Of a stretch of 64,000 bases of DNA, positions 26,522-34,644 are shown piece after piece (the stretch's first letter is position 1; each line of letters opens with the position of its first letter). The notes below the pieces were generated by a model that searched no databases, was not told the DNA's origin, and saw only the letters and a program-made list of their open reading frames with translations. The stretch is taken from the NCBI RefSeq assembly GCF_028649655.1, contig NZ_JAQSLN010000003.1, positions 496,001 to 560,000 on the forward strand. Direction: 5' to 3'. This DNA comes from Halobacteriovorax sp. GB3 (GTDB lineage: Bacteria; Bdellovibrionota; Bacteriovoracia; Bacteriovoracales; Bacteriovoracaceae). The translations under genes were made by a program, and so were the position numbers.

Positions 26522-27433
26522 TTATAAGAGAGGATTTCTCTCACTTGTTAATCGTGAAAGAGTTTCTTTAATTCTAAGAAGTTCTGTCGAATCTTTGTGA
26601 TAGACAATATAGAATTTCCCATTTGAAACTTCAAACTCTTCACCGAGAGTTTCTATTTTGTCTCTATAATAAGATCTTTTAAGAACATGATTTGGAACGA
26701 CAGCAAGGCCAAGACCTTCCCTAACGGCTTGTAGCATATTCCCGTGAGAGTTTACGATATAGCGGGCATTCGTCTTTTTAGGAGTTTTGCCAAAGCGCTC
26801 ACGACACCATTTTAAAAAGAGGTGATCTTCTTCTTGAAAGAGGATTGTCGGCATTTCAGATAGTTCTTCTAATGTTGTATCTTTTGAAATTCCAAAAGGA
26901 TTGTCTTTTGGATAAACAAGGCTGATTCTCTCTTCACTAAGAAGGACTTTTTCTCCAACGTTTGGAACAGCATCTTCCGGTAAAATCAAAAAGTCGAGAC
27001 GGAAGTTTTCAAAGCCTTTCACTAGATCTTCTTGAAAGCCCATTTGAACTGAAACAGTAAGATCAGAAAAGTCTTTACTGAGAGAGAGAAATTCAGGGGC
27101 AAGCCATGACTTTCCAACTCCAATTAAAGTACCAATTCTCACCTTTCCAGACATTGTATTTTTATCGTGTTGAATTTCTTCTAGAGTGACATCGAGATTG
27201 CTAATAAAACCTTCGGCCAAAGAAAAGAGCTTCTCCCCTTCAGGAGTAAGAACAACCTTTTTCCCCGTTCTTTTGAAAAGTTTTACTTCAATCTTTTTTT
27301 CTAAATTTTTAATAGACTGAGAGATCGCAGATTGAGTAACATTCAAGTCCTCTGCCGCCTTTGAAAAGCTATTGGCCTTAGCAACGGCCACTAAAGTTTG
27401 AAGTTGACTTGTCTCTATCATGTTTAAGTCCAT
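26522..27433 (-). CDS. LysR-type transcriptional regulator
   Basis: A 303-residue LysR regulator. The N-terminal winged helix-turn-helix is IETSQLQTLVAVAKANSFSKAAEDLNVTQSAISQSIKNLE, followed by the linker helix and the periplasmic-binding-like effector domain from about residue 95. Family members activate or repress genes in response to a small molecule. No divergent gene lies close, only 294 empty bases before the next plus-strand gene. ATG 27433 and ATG 27421 are both possible starts. It ends just 8 bases before the start of the CCA-type gene and may be co-transcribed. Confidence 0.93.
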   Translation of the reverse strand: MDLNMIETSQLQTLVAVAKANSFSKAAEDLNVTQSAISQSIKNLEKKIEVKLFKRTGKKVVLTPEGEKLFSLAEGFISNLDVTLEEIQHDKNTMSGKVRIGTLIGVGKSWLAPEFLSLSKDFSDLTVSVQMGFQEDLVKGFENFRLDFLILPEDAVPNVGEKVLLSEERISLVYPKDNPFGISKDTTLEELSEMPTILFQEEDHLFLKWCRERFGKTPKKTNARYIVNSHGNMLQAVREGLGLAVVPNHVLKRSYYRDKIETLGEEFEVSNGKFYIVYHKDSTELLRIKETLSRLTSERNPLL

Positions 27434-27727
27434 TAATTAATAGTTAACATTAGGTTAAACTTATACCTCAAATAATAAAACTCGTCTACACAAATCGACC
27501 AACTATCCAAAATTACATTATATCAACTTTCTTTTATTGATCTTAGTCCAGAACCTGAAATCAATCGAGAAACGCTCAAATAAGTAAAATAGTAAAAACA
27601 CAGGCCCTTTATGAACTCTCCCTTTATAAGAACCGCCTAAGAGTGAGAAAATTCTTGCTTTACTCTTATAATTTCGCTACTTATTGACCACCCGTATCAT
27701 TCTCACCACTGAAAGGAATTTCCAATT

Positions 27728-28432
27728 ATGAGATTTATCGCCCTTCTTTTAATTCTATCTATTCAAGTACAAGCTCGCTACTTTGAACAAATCAATGGAG
27801 CTAAAGACTTTGAATGCCCAGATTGGAAAACGACTCGTTTTTCTAATGTTCAAAACTGGGAAACTTTTGGTGTACTAACGGCCAAGAAATTTGGATACGA
27901 CCATGAAATTCCAATTGATAGAAAAGGCGTCGATTATATCTGGTGTGCTTCTGTACCTGAGAGAGGAAGTGAAAATAGAATTTGTAAAAAAAGTAGAGTA
28001 AACGTTTCGAGTTCTCGTCCATTCTATGCCATGAGAAATGAACTTCCAGATGGTGAGAAATCTCTAAAACTTTTTAAGACGAAAGAAGAACAGTACAACT
28101 TCTATCTAGACTTTGTTCTAGAGCACTATCACAGAGATCAAATCACGAGACCAAATGTTGGTGTCGTTCTTGAAATCTTATCGAGATACTATCTTCAACA
28201 ATATACGGGACGTTTTCCAAGTGATCGCTACAATGTTGGAGGTGGTGTTTCTTATCGAAAGAAATTAAATCAAAATACAGTTGGTGAACTCGATATTCTT
28301 GTGTGGGACAGAAAGACATGTAAAGTTGTTCTCGTAGGAGAATCAAAAGCAGCGGTAAGAAGGACAATGAAAAAGGCCCTAAAAAAGGCCAAGCATCAGC
28401 TTCAACGTTTTAGGAATTTTCTTCCTTACTAG
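27728..28432 (+). CDS. Exported PD-(D/E)XK-like nuclease domain protein
   Basis: A 234-residue protein with a short signal peptide (MRFIALLLILSIQVQA). Cysteines at FECPDW, IWCASV, RICKKS and KTCKVV could form two disulfides, fitting an exported protein. The C-terminal part reads GELDILVWDRKTCKVVLVGESKAAVRR, giving Asp and Glu-x-Lys of a PD-(D/E)XK site, preceded by a possible helix Glu in NVGVVLEILSRYYLQQY. This is a likely secreted nuclease; use against prey nucleic acid is inference. It resembles the C-terminal part of the exported protein at 12002-13144 in pattern, not in close sequence. Confidence 0.65.
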   Translation: MRFIALLLILSIQVQARYFEQINGAKDFECPDWKTTRFSNVQNWETFGVLTAKKFGYDHEIPIDRKGVDYIWCASVPERGSENRICKKSRVNVSSSRPFYAMRNELPDGEKSLKLFKTKEEQYNFYLDFVLEHYHRDQITRPNVGVVLEILSRYYLQQYTGRFPSDRYNVGGGVSYRKKLNQNTVGELDILVWDRKTCKVVLVGESKAAVRRTMKKALKKAKHQLQRFRNFLPY

Positions 28433-28884
28433 ATACGTCTTCGACCTATTTTAAAAAGACAGTAATCAATCAAGCGGTAAAAAGGTTTTACAAGAGAGTC
28501 TATAGGGCTCTCTTTTTTTGTCACGATTATCGTGCGAAGTCCCTCTAGCTTTGAAATCATAAGATCGCACTCAATTCTTTCAACACCATGATCTTCAAAA
28601 ACAAAGCGAAAAAAATGAAGGACCTGATCGTATTGAAAATCTGTAATCCCAAGAGTCAAATGAGTTTTTCTTAAATGATTCTCAAGTTTACCAATATCTT
28701 TATTTAGGATAAGATCTCTAAGTGCAAGAGCTTGCTTATTGACTAGGCTTTCAATATCAACTCCGACAAAATGAAACGCAATCTCAGGGTGATCAACTAG
28801 TTCACGATATAAACTAATGACCATTGAGCGGAAATTCTCTTCAGAATTAATATTCGAGAAAATTTGGGAATAAGAAGCGTTCAT
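28429..28884 (-). CDS. Truncated-haemoglobin-like protein
   Basis: A 151-residue protein starting MNASYSQIF at ATG 28884, with AAGGA five bases upstream; the frame continues upstream without a start signal. FRSMVISLYRELVDHPEIAFHFVG and RKTHLTLGITDFQYDQVLHFFRFVF fit the E-F-G-H helices of truncated globins, with the His of KTHLTLGI at the proximal (F8) place. It could bind haem and sense or detoxify O2 or NO. It lacks the usual N-terminal Phe-Tyr pair in clear form, so haem binding is not certain. It lies divergent from a histidine kinase 54 bases away. Confidence 0.6.
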   Translation of the reverse strand: MNASYSQIFSNINSEENFRSMVISLYRELVDHPEIAFHFVGVDIESLVNKQALALRDLILNKDIGKLENHLRKTHLTLGITDFQYDQVLHFFRFVFEDHGVERIECDLMISKLEGLRTIIVTKKESPIDSLVKPFYRLIDYCLFKIGRRRI

Positions 28885-28938
28885 AATAATCCTTCGAAAT
28901 ATTGAGAATAAAAACAGGATAGAGATTAAAATACTAAC

Positions 28939-30300
28939 ATGACCTCCATCTATCATAAGACGATCAAATTATACGGCAAACTATTCTACGCTCTCACAAA
29001 AGAGGGACTAGAAAAGAATGACCTTGAAAGAAGAAGGCTACACTCTTTCATACTCTCTGTCCTCAGTACTTCTCTATTGATGTGGTCTTATACTTTAATT
29101 GCACTCCTTTATTTTGAAAGTTCCATTCCTTTTTATGTGGGACTTGTTTGCTCTATCATTCACTTGTTAAGTGTCTTTACTTTAAGATGGTCTGCAAGTC
29201 GTCTCTTTGCCATCACTAATATAATGCTCGCAGCGGGAGTTATCCATCAAAGTACCTTTGCCTACTTTTCTGGAGGCTTTAATAGTAATATTTTAATTTG
29301 GTTTGGTGTCATCCCTTTTCTTGCAGGTCTTATTTGTGGAATTAAAGGGGCCCTACTTTGGTCACTCATTGTCGGCTTCCTCACAAGTATTTTTTTGGGC
29401 CTTCAATTAAGCGGCCACATTTTTCCTTATGACATTTCCGTTAAAGGGCATCTTCTCGCTCAAGGCTTCATTTGCTTCGGCTATATCTTTCTCTCAGGAC
29501 TTCTAATCTCTATCTATCTTGGATTAGAACACGGTTATCTAAAAATCCTCTCTGAAAAAAATAATAAAATTCAAAACTTACTCAGAGTCATTTTACACGA
29601 TATTTTAAACCCACTAACAATTGTCTATGGAGCAAGTTACCGCTTAAAGAAAATGGTCGAAAGAGATTTATTAAGTCTTGAAAAGGTTGAAAACGAGGTT
29701 CAAAAAATCGATAGGGCCTCAAAGACCATCACCAGTATCCTTGAGCAAGTTCGCAATATGCACACTTACGAGTCGAAGGAATTTATCAAGAGAACTCCAT
29801 GCTCGATGAAAGAGACGATAGAACATATTGAATTTCTCTTTCGTGAAAAACTCGATCAAAAGCAAATTGAACTTTCAGTTTTTGGTTTAGAAAACGATAT
29901 ATCTGTTCTTGCAGAAAAAACTATTTTAGAAAACCAAATCCTCGGTAACGTTATTTCCAATGCAATTAAGTTTTCAGATCAAAACTCAAAGCTGCATATT
30001 ACACTGAAAGAACATTTTGATTTTATATGTATTGAAGTCAAAGACTTTGGAATAGGAATTCCAAAAAAGATGCTCGATAAAATGAAGGACAATCACATCA
30101 ATGCCACAAGAAAAGGAACGAGTGGAGAAAAAGGAAATGGTCTAGGCGTTCTCATTTTAAAATCATTTACAGAGCTCTTTGATGGAGAGCTGACAATTGA
30201 TTCAAAAACAAAAGATGAATCACCAAAAGACCATGGAACATCTGTTAAAATTTACTTACGACCCGCAACGCTTAAAGCTGAGCATCAGCAACAGGAGTAA
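28939..30300 (+). CDS. Membrane sensor histidine kinase
   Basis: A 453-residue kinase. Five to six membrane segments occupy residues 35-200 with no large periplasmic loop, so the input is probably sensed in the membrane. The phosphoacceptor H-box is VILHDILNPLTIVYG (His near 218). The ATPase part follows: N-box ILGNVISNAIKFSD, G1 VKDFGIGIPKKM, G2 GEKGNGLGVLILK. The output partner is probably the stand-alone receiver encoded convergently at its 3' end, with which it overlaps by 29 bases. The TM pattern resembles the MASE-type modules but I do not assign one. Confidence 0.92.
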   Translation: MTSIYHKTIKLYGKLFYALTKEGLEKNDLERRRLHSFILSVLSTSLLMWSYTLIALLYFESSIPFYVGLVCSIIHLLSVFTLRWSASRLFAITNIMLAAGVIHQSTFAYFSGGFNSNILIWFGVIPFLAGLICGIKGALLWSLIVGFLTSIFLGLQLSGHIFPYDISVKGHLLAQGFICFGYIFLSGLLISIYLGLEHGYLKILSEKNNKIQNLLRVILHDILNPLTIVYGASYRLKKMVERDLLSLEKVENEVQKIDRASKTITSILEQVRNMHTYESKEFIKRTPCSMKETIEHIEFLFREKLDQKQIELSVFGLENDISVLAEKTILENQILGNVISNAIKFSDQNSKLHITLKEHFDFICIEVKDFGIGIPKKMLDKMKDNHINATRKGTSGEKGNGLGVLILKSFTELFDGELTIDSKTKDESPKDHGTSVKIYLRPATLKAEHQQQE

Positions 30301-30673
30301 AGCTCATAAGAGCTTTCATCTCTTCAAATAATTCATCAAAATCAAATGGCTTAATCAGATATTTTCGCACCTTTAAAGCATGTGCCCTCTTAAGACGATC
30401 CATGTCACTATGCATACTAATAACAAAAATTGGCGTGTGCTCATCTTCTTCTCTAATTAAAGAAATGAAATCGAGCCCATTCATAACAGGCATATCCAAG
30501 TCGGTAATGATCATGTCGATGTCTCCGCGCTCTTTATAGATTTCGAAGGCCTCTTGACCATTTTCCGCAAAGATATATTCGTTCTCAGAGAGATCTGAAT
30601 CTCTACCCAATTTACACTCAAATAGAAAGTGCACATCTTTTTCATCATCTACGATTAAAACTTTCTTTGTCAT
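30272..30673 (-). CDS. Stand-alone response-regulator receiver protein
   Basis: A 133-residue single receiver domain. LIVDDEKD carries the acidic pair, IITDLDMPVMNG the phosphoacceptor Asp, VISMHSD the Ser/Thr position, and YLIKPF the conserved Lys. No output domain is present, as in CheY-like or phosphorelay shuttle proteins. Its 3' end overlaps the histidine kinase gene by 29 bases on the other strand. A perfect TATAAT (plus-strand ATTATA at 30708-30713) lies 35 bases before the start, with no good -35. Confidence 0.93.
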   Translation of the reverse strand: MTKKVLIVDDEKDVHFLFECKLGRDSDLSENEYIFAENGQEAFEIYKERGDIDMIITDLDMPVMNGLDFISLIREEDEHTPIFVISMHSDMDRLKRAHALKVRKYLIKPFDFDELFEEMKALMSFTPVADAQL

Positions 30674-31080
30674 CCAATCCCTCTCACCTTACTTCTTCGA
30701 TTCACTGATTATAAGTTGAGTAAAGCCCAAATCACGGCCTTTTGTTAATATACTTTCAAACTTATTTCTTTTCGGTCACTTACATGACAAATATAAATAT
30801 GACTCTCTCTGGTGCTACGACTACTAAAAACGGCAAACTACATGTGCTATGGCCATTTTTTGTGTAAATCTTCACATTTCAGCGAGGTAACTCACCGATA
30901 AACCGTTAATTCTAATCGGCAGATCGAAGAAAAGTTTGAAAGGTAAAACGAAAAGAATAAATGACAAAACTAAAGATTCTTGATCTTCTATTAGATAAAA
31001 TACTGTTAACAATAGCATCTATTTACAACAGGGAATTTTTTTGAATTTTAGAGATATTTGTAGGACGGTCGCGTCTTTTC
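30674..31080. other. Gene-free region between receiver gene and repeat array
   Basis: About 400 bases without a convincing gene. The left end holds the receiver promoter. A 27-codon ORF (ATG near 30961) lacks a ribosome-binding site. One inverted repeat, CCGAT ... ATCGG near 30895-30920, is short. I see no known RNA motif. Confidence 0.5.
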
Positions 31081-31516
31081 TATTCACTCATTGTCATTAT
31101 CGAGAGCTCAGTCGAAAAGGCTCTTTTAAATCGAACTTTGTCTTACCTATTCGCCTATTGTCACTATCGTGACACTAGTCGAAAAGGCGATGATTAAAAA
31201 AAAAGCCCCGTGAGGGGCTCTTTTAAATCGAACTTTGTCTTACCTATTCGCCTATTGCCACTATCGTGACACTAGTCGAAAAGGCGATGATTAAAAAAAA
31301 AGCCCCGTGAGGGGCTCTTTTTGATCGAACTAAAGCTTCCCTATGTGCTCAGTTGTCACTATCGTGACACTAATCACAAAGGCGATGATTAAAAAAAAAG
31401 CCCCGTGAGGGGCTCTTTTAAATCGAACTTTGTCTTACCTATTCGCCTATTGTCACTATCGTGACACTAGTCGAAAAGGCGATGATTAAAAAAAAGCCCC
31501 GTGAGGGGCTCTTTTT
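31081..31516. repeat. Tandem array of about 97-bp hairpin-terminator units 3' of fusA
   Basis: Five units: 31081-31147 (67 bases, terminator part missing), 31148-31244, 31245-31341, 31342-31439 and 31440-31516. Each full unit has a hairpin with stem TGTCAC / GTGACA and TATC loop, outer arms TTCG / CGAA, then GGCGATGATT, an A-run, the stem AGCCCC / GGGGCT with GTGA loop, and a T-run. In unit four the outer arms read TGTG / CACA, a paired change on both sides. Terminator stems lie at 31204-31219, 31301-31316, 31399-31414 and 31495-31510. The better U-run faces the minus strand, downstream of fusA. Function may be insulation of fusA transcription or production of repeated small RNAs. Confidence 0.88.
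31495..31516 (-). terminator. fusA-proximal rho-independent terminator
   Basis: AGCCCC / GGGGCT stem with a TCAC loop on the minus strand and an eight-base U-run, starting a few bases after the fusA stop. It is the first of four near-identical terminators in the repeat array. Confidence 0.9.
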
Positions 31517-33682
31517 TTAATCATCGTTATCAAGTTTTTCTTTTCTTTCTGCGATAACTTTTTCTTGGATGTTTGATGGACAATCAACATACTTAGCGAA
31601 TTCCATTGTGTATGACGCTTTACCAGCAGACATAGAACGTAGGTCGTTAGAGTATCCAAACATCTCAGAAAGAGGAACCTCAGCGTTGATGATAACTTCT
31701 CCTCCCGGATCAGTCTCAGAACCTTGGATCATCCCTCTTCTAGAAGAAAGGTCACCAATTACTGAACCTTGATACTCATCAGGAGTTGTAACTTCAACTT
31801 TCATTACTGGTTCCATAATTACTGGATCAGCAGCTCTAATAGCTTTTCTCATTGCTTGTCTAGCAGCAATACGGAAGGCCATATCAGAAGAGTCAACATC
31901 GTGGTACTTACCATCTTGTAGGAAAACTTCACAGTTAATAACTGGGAACGCTGCAAGAGGTCCTTTATCCATAACGTCTTGGAAACCTTTTTCACAAGCT
32001 CCAATATATTCGTTAGGAATCGATCCACCTTTAATTTCGTTGTGGAATCTAAATACCTGATCTTCTTTTTCTTTGTTTTCATCAGTAAGTGGCTTAAGAA
32101 CACCAACAACTTGACCAAATTGACCAGAACCACCCGTTTGCTTCTTGTGAGTGTATTCGTAGTTAGTTTGAGTTCTAATTGTTTCACGGTAGTTAACCTG
32201 TGGCGCACCAACAGTTACTTCAGCACCGAATTCACGCTTAAGTCTTTCAACGTAAATTTCAAGGTGAAGCTCACCCATACCTGCAATTCTTGTTTCACCT
32301 GATTCTTCATCAGTGTAAACGTGGAATGTAGGGTCTTCTTTAAGGAATTTAGCAAGACCTTTAGACATCTTAGCTTGCTCGTTCTTATCCTTACATGAAA
32401 TCGAAAGTTCGATAACTGGAATTGGAACGTGAATCCCTTCAAGAGAAAGGTTAAGGTTGTCATCTTTACCAACGAAAGTATCCCCTGAAGCACAGTCGAT
32501 ACCTACGATAGCGATGATATCACCAGCGTGTGCTGAATCGATATTCTCTCTATCGTTAGAGTTCATACGAACCATACGTCCGATTCTAACTTTCTTACCT
32601 GTTCTTGTATTGTAAACAGTGTCACCCTTATTAAGAGTACCACGGTAAATTCTTGTATAAGTAAGCTGTCCAAATTGCTCATCAGTGATCTTGAATGCCA
32701 TAGCAAGTAGATCTTCTGCTGGATCTGGATTGATTTCTACTGTTTCATCATTATCAGAGTTAACAGCAGTTGGCGCAGCACAAGTAAGTGGTGAAGGAAG
32801 GTATCTTGCAACAGCTTCAAGAAGTGCTTGAACACCTTTGTTCTTGAATGCAGAACCCATATATACAGGAGTTAGTTGAAGTGACTGAACACCTTTTTTA
32901 ATACAAAGGTGAAGTTGCTCTTCAGTTGGCTCGTTACCCTCTAGGTAAGCTTCCATTACGTCATCATCAAATTCAGCTACAGCGTCAACCATTTCTGATC
33001 TTAGCTCTTCTACTTTATCAGCTAGGTCTGCTGGGCAGTCTTCGATTCTGATATTTTCACCGTTATCACCATCGTAGTACCAAGCTTTTCTAGTGATGAG
33101 GTCTACAGCACCTAGGAAACCGTCTTCAGCTCCGATAGGACATTGCATAAGAACAGCATTGTGGTTTAGCTTGTCTCTAAGAGCATCTCTACCATTGAAA
33201 GCGTTCGCTCCCATTCTGTCCATTTTGTTAAGGAAGGCCATTCTTGGTACGTTATAACGCTTCATTTGTCTGTCAACAGTAATAGACTGAGACTGAACAC
33301 CAGAAACAGAACAAAGTACAAGGATTGCACCATCAAGAACACGTAGTGATCTTTCTACTTCTACAGTGAAGTCAACGTGACCCGGAGTATCGATAATATT
33401 GATACGAGTATCTTTATCAACACCGTCAGCGAAAGTTGTTCCTTTACCGCTAGCACCTTTCCAGAATACTGTTGTAGCAGCAGATGTAATTGTAATCCCT
33501 TTTTCCTTCTCTAGTTCCATGTGGTCCATTTTTGCACCATCACCACCACCACGAACGTCTTCGATCTTGTGGATCATGTCACAGTAAAAAAGGATACGCT
33601 CAGTAAGAGTCGTCTTTCCTGAGTCAATGTGTGCCGAAATCCCGATGTTACGAGTTTTGGCCATTAGTTTGTTGTTAATCAT
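31517..33682 (-). CDS. fusA: Elongation factor G (mitochondrial/spirochaete-type)
   Basis: A 721-residue translational GTPase that moves tRNA and mRNA through the ribosome. G1 is AHIDSGKTT (Ser rather than the common Ala), the switch II region is DTPGHVDF, and G4 is NKMD. The HIDSGKTT variant and the early RGGGDGAKMDHMELEKEKGITI switch I are typical of the branch shared with mitochondrial EF-G1 and spirochaete/deltaproteobacterial EF-Gs. The start MINNKLMAKTRN at 33682 has GGAGAG five bases upstream. A sigma-70-type promoter lies about 65-95 bases before it. Transcription ends in a tandem terminator array. Confidence 0.97.
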   Translation of the reverse strand: MINNKLMAKTRNIGISAHIDSGKTTLTERILFYCDMIHKIEDVRGGGDGAKMDHMELEKEKGITITSAATTVFWKGASGKGTTFADGVDKDTRINIIDTPGHVDFTVEVERSLRVLDGAILVLCSVSGVQSQSITVDRQMKRYNVPRMAFLNKMDRMGANAFNGRDALRDKLNHNAVLMQCPIGAEDGFLGAVDLITRKAWYYDGDNGENIRIEDCPADLADKVEELRSEMVDAVAEFDDDVMEAYLEGNEPTEEQLHLCIKKGVQSLQLTPVYMGSAFKNKGVQALLEAVARYLPSPLTCAAPTAVNSDNDETVEINPDPAEDLLAMAFKITDEQFGQLTYTRIYRGTLNKGDTVYNTRTGKKVRIGRMVRMNSNDRENIDSAHAGDIIAIVGIDCASGDTFVGKDDNLNLSLEGIHVPIPVIELSISCKDKNEQAKMSKGLAKFLKEDPTFHVYTDEESGETRIAGMGELHLEIYVERLKREFGAEVTVGAPQVNYRETIRTQTNYEYTHKKQTGGSGQFGQVVGVLKPLTDENKEKEDQVFRFHNEIKGGSIPNEYIGACEKGFQDVMDKGPLAAFPVINCEVFLQDGKYHDVDSSDMAFRIAARQAMRKAIRAADPVIMEPVMKVEVTTPDEYQGSVIGDLSSRRGMIQGSETDPGGEVIINAEVPLSEMFGYSNDLRSMSAGKASYTMEFAKYVDCPSNIQEKVIAERKEKLDNDD

Positions 33683-33747
33683 TACTTCTCTCCAAACTTA
33701 ACGACTGTTATTAATTAACCGATTAAAATTAGCATATTTAAAACCGC

Positions 33748-33776
33748 ATCTTAGTGAAATTCTGGGAATGAGTCAA
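33748..33776 (-). promoter_or_regulatory. fusA promoter (sigma-70 type)
   Basis: On the minus strand TTGACT and TAAGAT are separated by 17 bases. The position about 70 bases before the fusA start fits a short leader. Confidence 0.75.
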
Positions 33777-33865
33777 TCTAGGAAGAAAGAAAAAACCTCA
33801 TTAAAGTTACATTACCTAGGTTTTATTGACCCACCTCTTTTTTTCAAAAGTGATTTAATCAGATA

Positions 33866-33894
33866 TTGACAAGAACACCTTTCGGCCTTAAAAC
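33866..33894 (+). promoter_or_regulatory. Candidate promoter for the 33972 gene
   Basis: TTGACA, a 17-base spacer, then TAAAAC on the plus strand, about 78 bases before the start codon. The -35 is perfect and the -10 matches four of six. Confidence 0.55.
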
Positions 33895-33971
33895 TTTTTG
33901 ACGCAAAACAACCAATGTAAAATTAAGAGATTAGCTTTCAATATTCATTATTGACCGAGGGTAATTTGAGA

Positions 33972-34592
33972 ATGAGGGACGCAATCAATAAGCAAGATTT
34001 ATACGAATCTGTAAAAACGCTCGTCGAAACTGATGCACCACACATCCATTTAAATCAACATAAGCTCTATACGCTTTTTAGTATTGGCTTTCAGTATCTA
34101 CTGTACCAATCAACTAAAAATCCAGGTGCCTATGTTTTAAGAATCGAAGACAGTCATCTGGCCGAAAAAATTTATCGAAAAGCTAAAGATGAAAGTACGC
34201 GCAAGTTTCTTCAGTCACTTCTAATTCCAAGAAAACTCAAATATGGAAAAAGTATGTTCTATCTGGACTTCTTTCACCTTGGAACATGGAATATGACAAA
34301 AGACATTCCAAAAGAAAAACTCAAGGGAGCTCTTATTGTCAAAAATACGACGAAGAGACCAATGAATGAATTAGTTGAAGCTGGAAGTGAAGAGGAAGTT
34401 CTCTTTGAAGGATTACCAGAAAATTACTTCTTAACTTCTCTAACAGAGTTTGTACCAAGAACTTTAACAATTTCTTTTGAGGATGAATTTGAGGATCTTG
34501 AAATTGTTCGATTTCCATTTATTAAAAAAGAAGCCGAAAAAACAGTCTCGGGAGTTACATTGAGTAACGAACTTGATTGGGACAAAATATAA
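33972..34592 (+). CDS. Protein of unknown function, 206 residues
   Basis: A soluble protein with no signal peptide. I place the start at ATG 33972 (MRDAINKQDLY), with GAGGG ten bases upstream; two upstream TTG codons are alternatives. It contains hydrophobic core segments (YTLFSIGFQYLLYQS, SMFYLDFFHLG) and an acidic C-terminal part (SFEDEFEDLEIVRFPF). I recognise no family. Own promoter-like sequence upstream and a separate position suggest a single-gene unit. Confidence 0.65.
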   Translation: MRDAINKQDLYESVKTLVETDAPHIHLNQHKLYTLFSIGFQYLLYQSTKNPGAYVLRIEDSHLAEKIYRKAKDESTRKFLQSLLIPRKLKYGKSMFYLDFFHLGTWNMTKDIPKEKLKGALIVKNTTKRPMNELVEAGSEEEVLFEGLPENYFLTSLTEFVPRTLTISFEDEFEDLEIVRFPFIKKEAEKTVSGVTLSNELDWDKI

Positions 34593-34644
34593 GTCGACTT
34601 GGGCCACTAGTGAAAATTAGAGGCCCAAAACATCTCTCACTTAA

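Noticed and set aside
30961-31044. 27-codon plus-strand ORF
   Set aside because: No ribosome-binding site and no support beyond an open frame.
31081-31516. CRISPR-like repeats
   Set aside because: Units are near identical over their full 97 bases with no variable spacers, and no cas genes are present.
34599-34628. Seven-base inverted repeat TTGGGCC/GGCCCAA as terminator
   Set aside because: No T-run follows on either strand and the loop is long.
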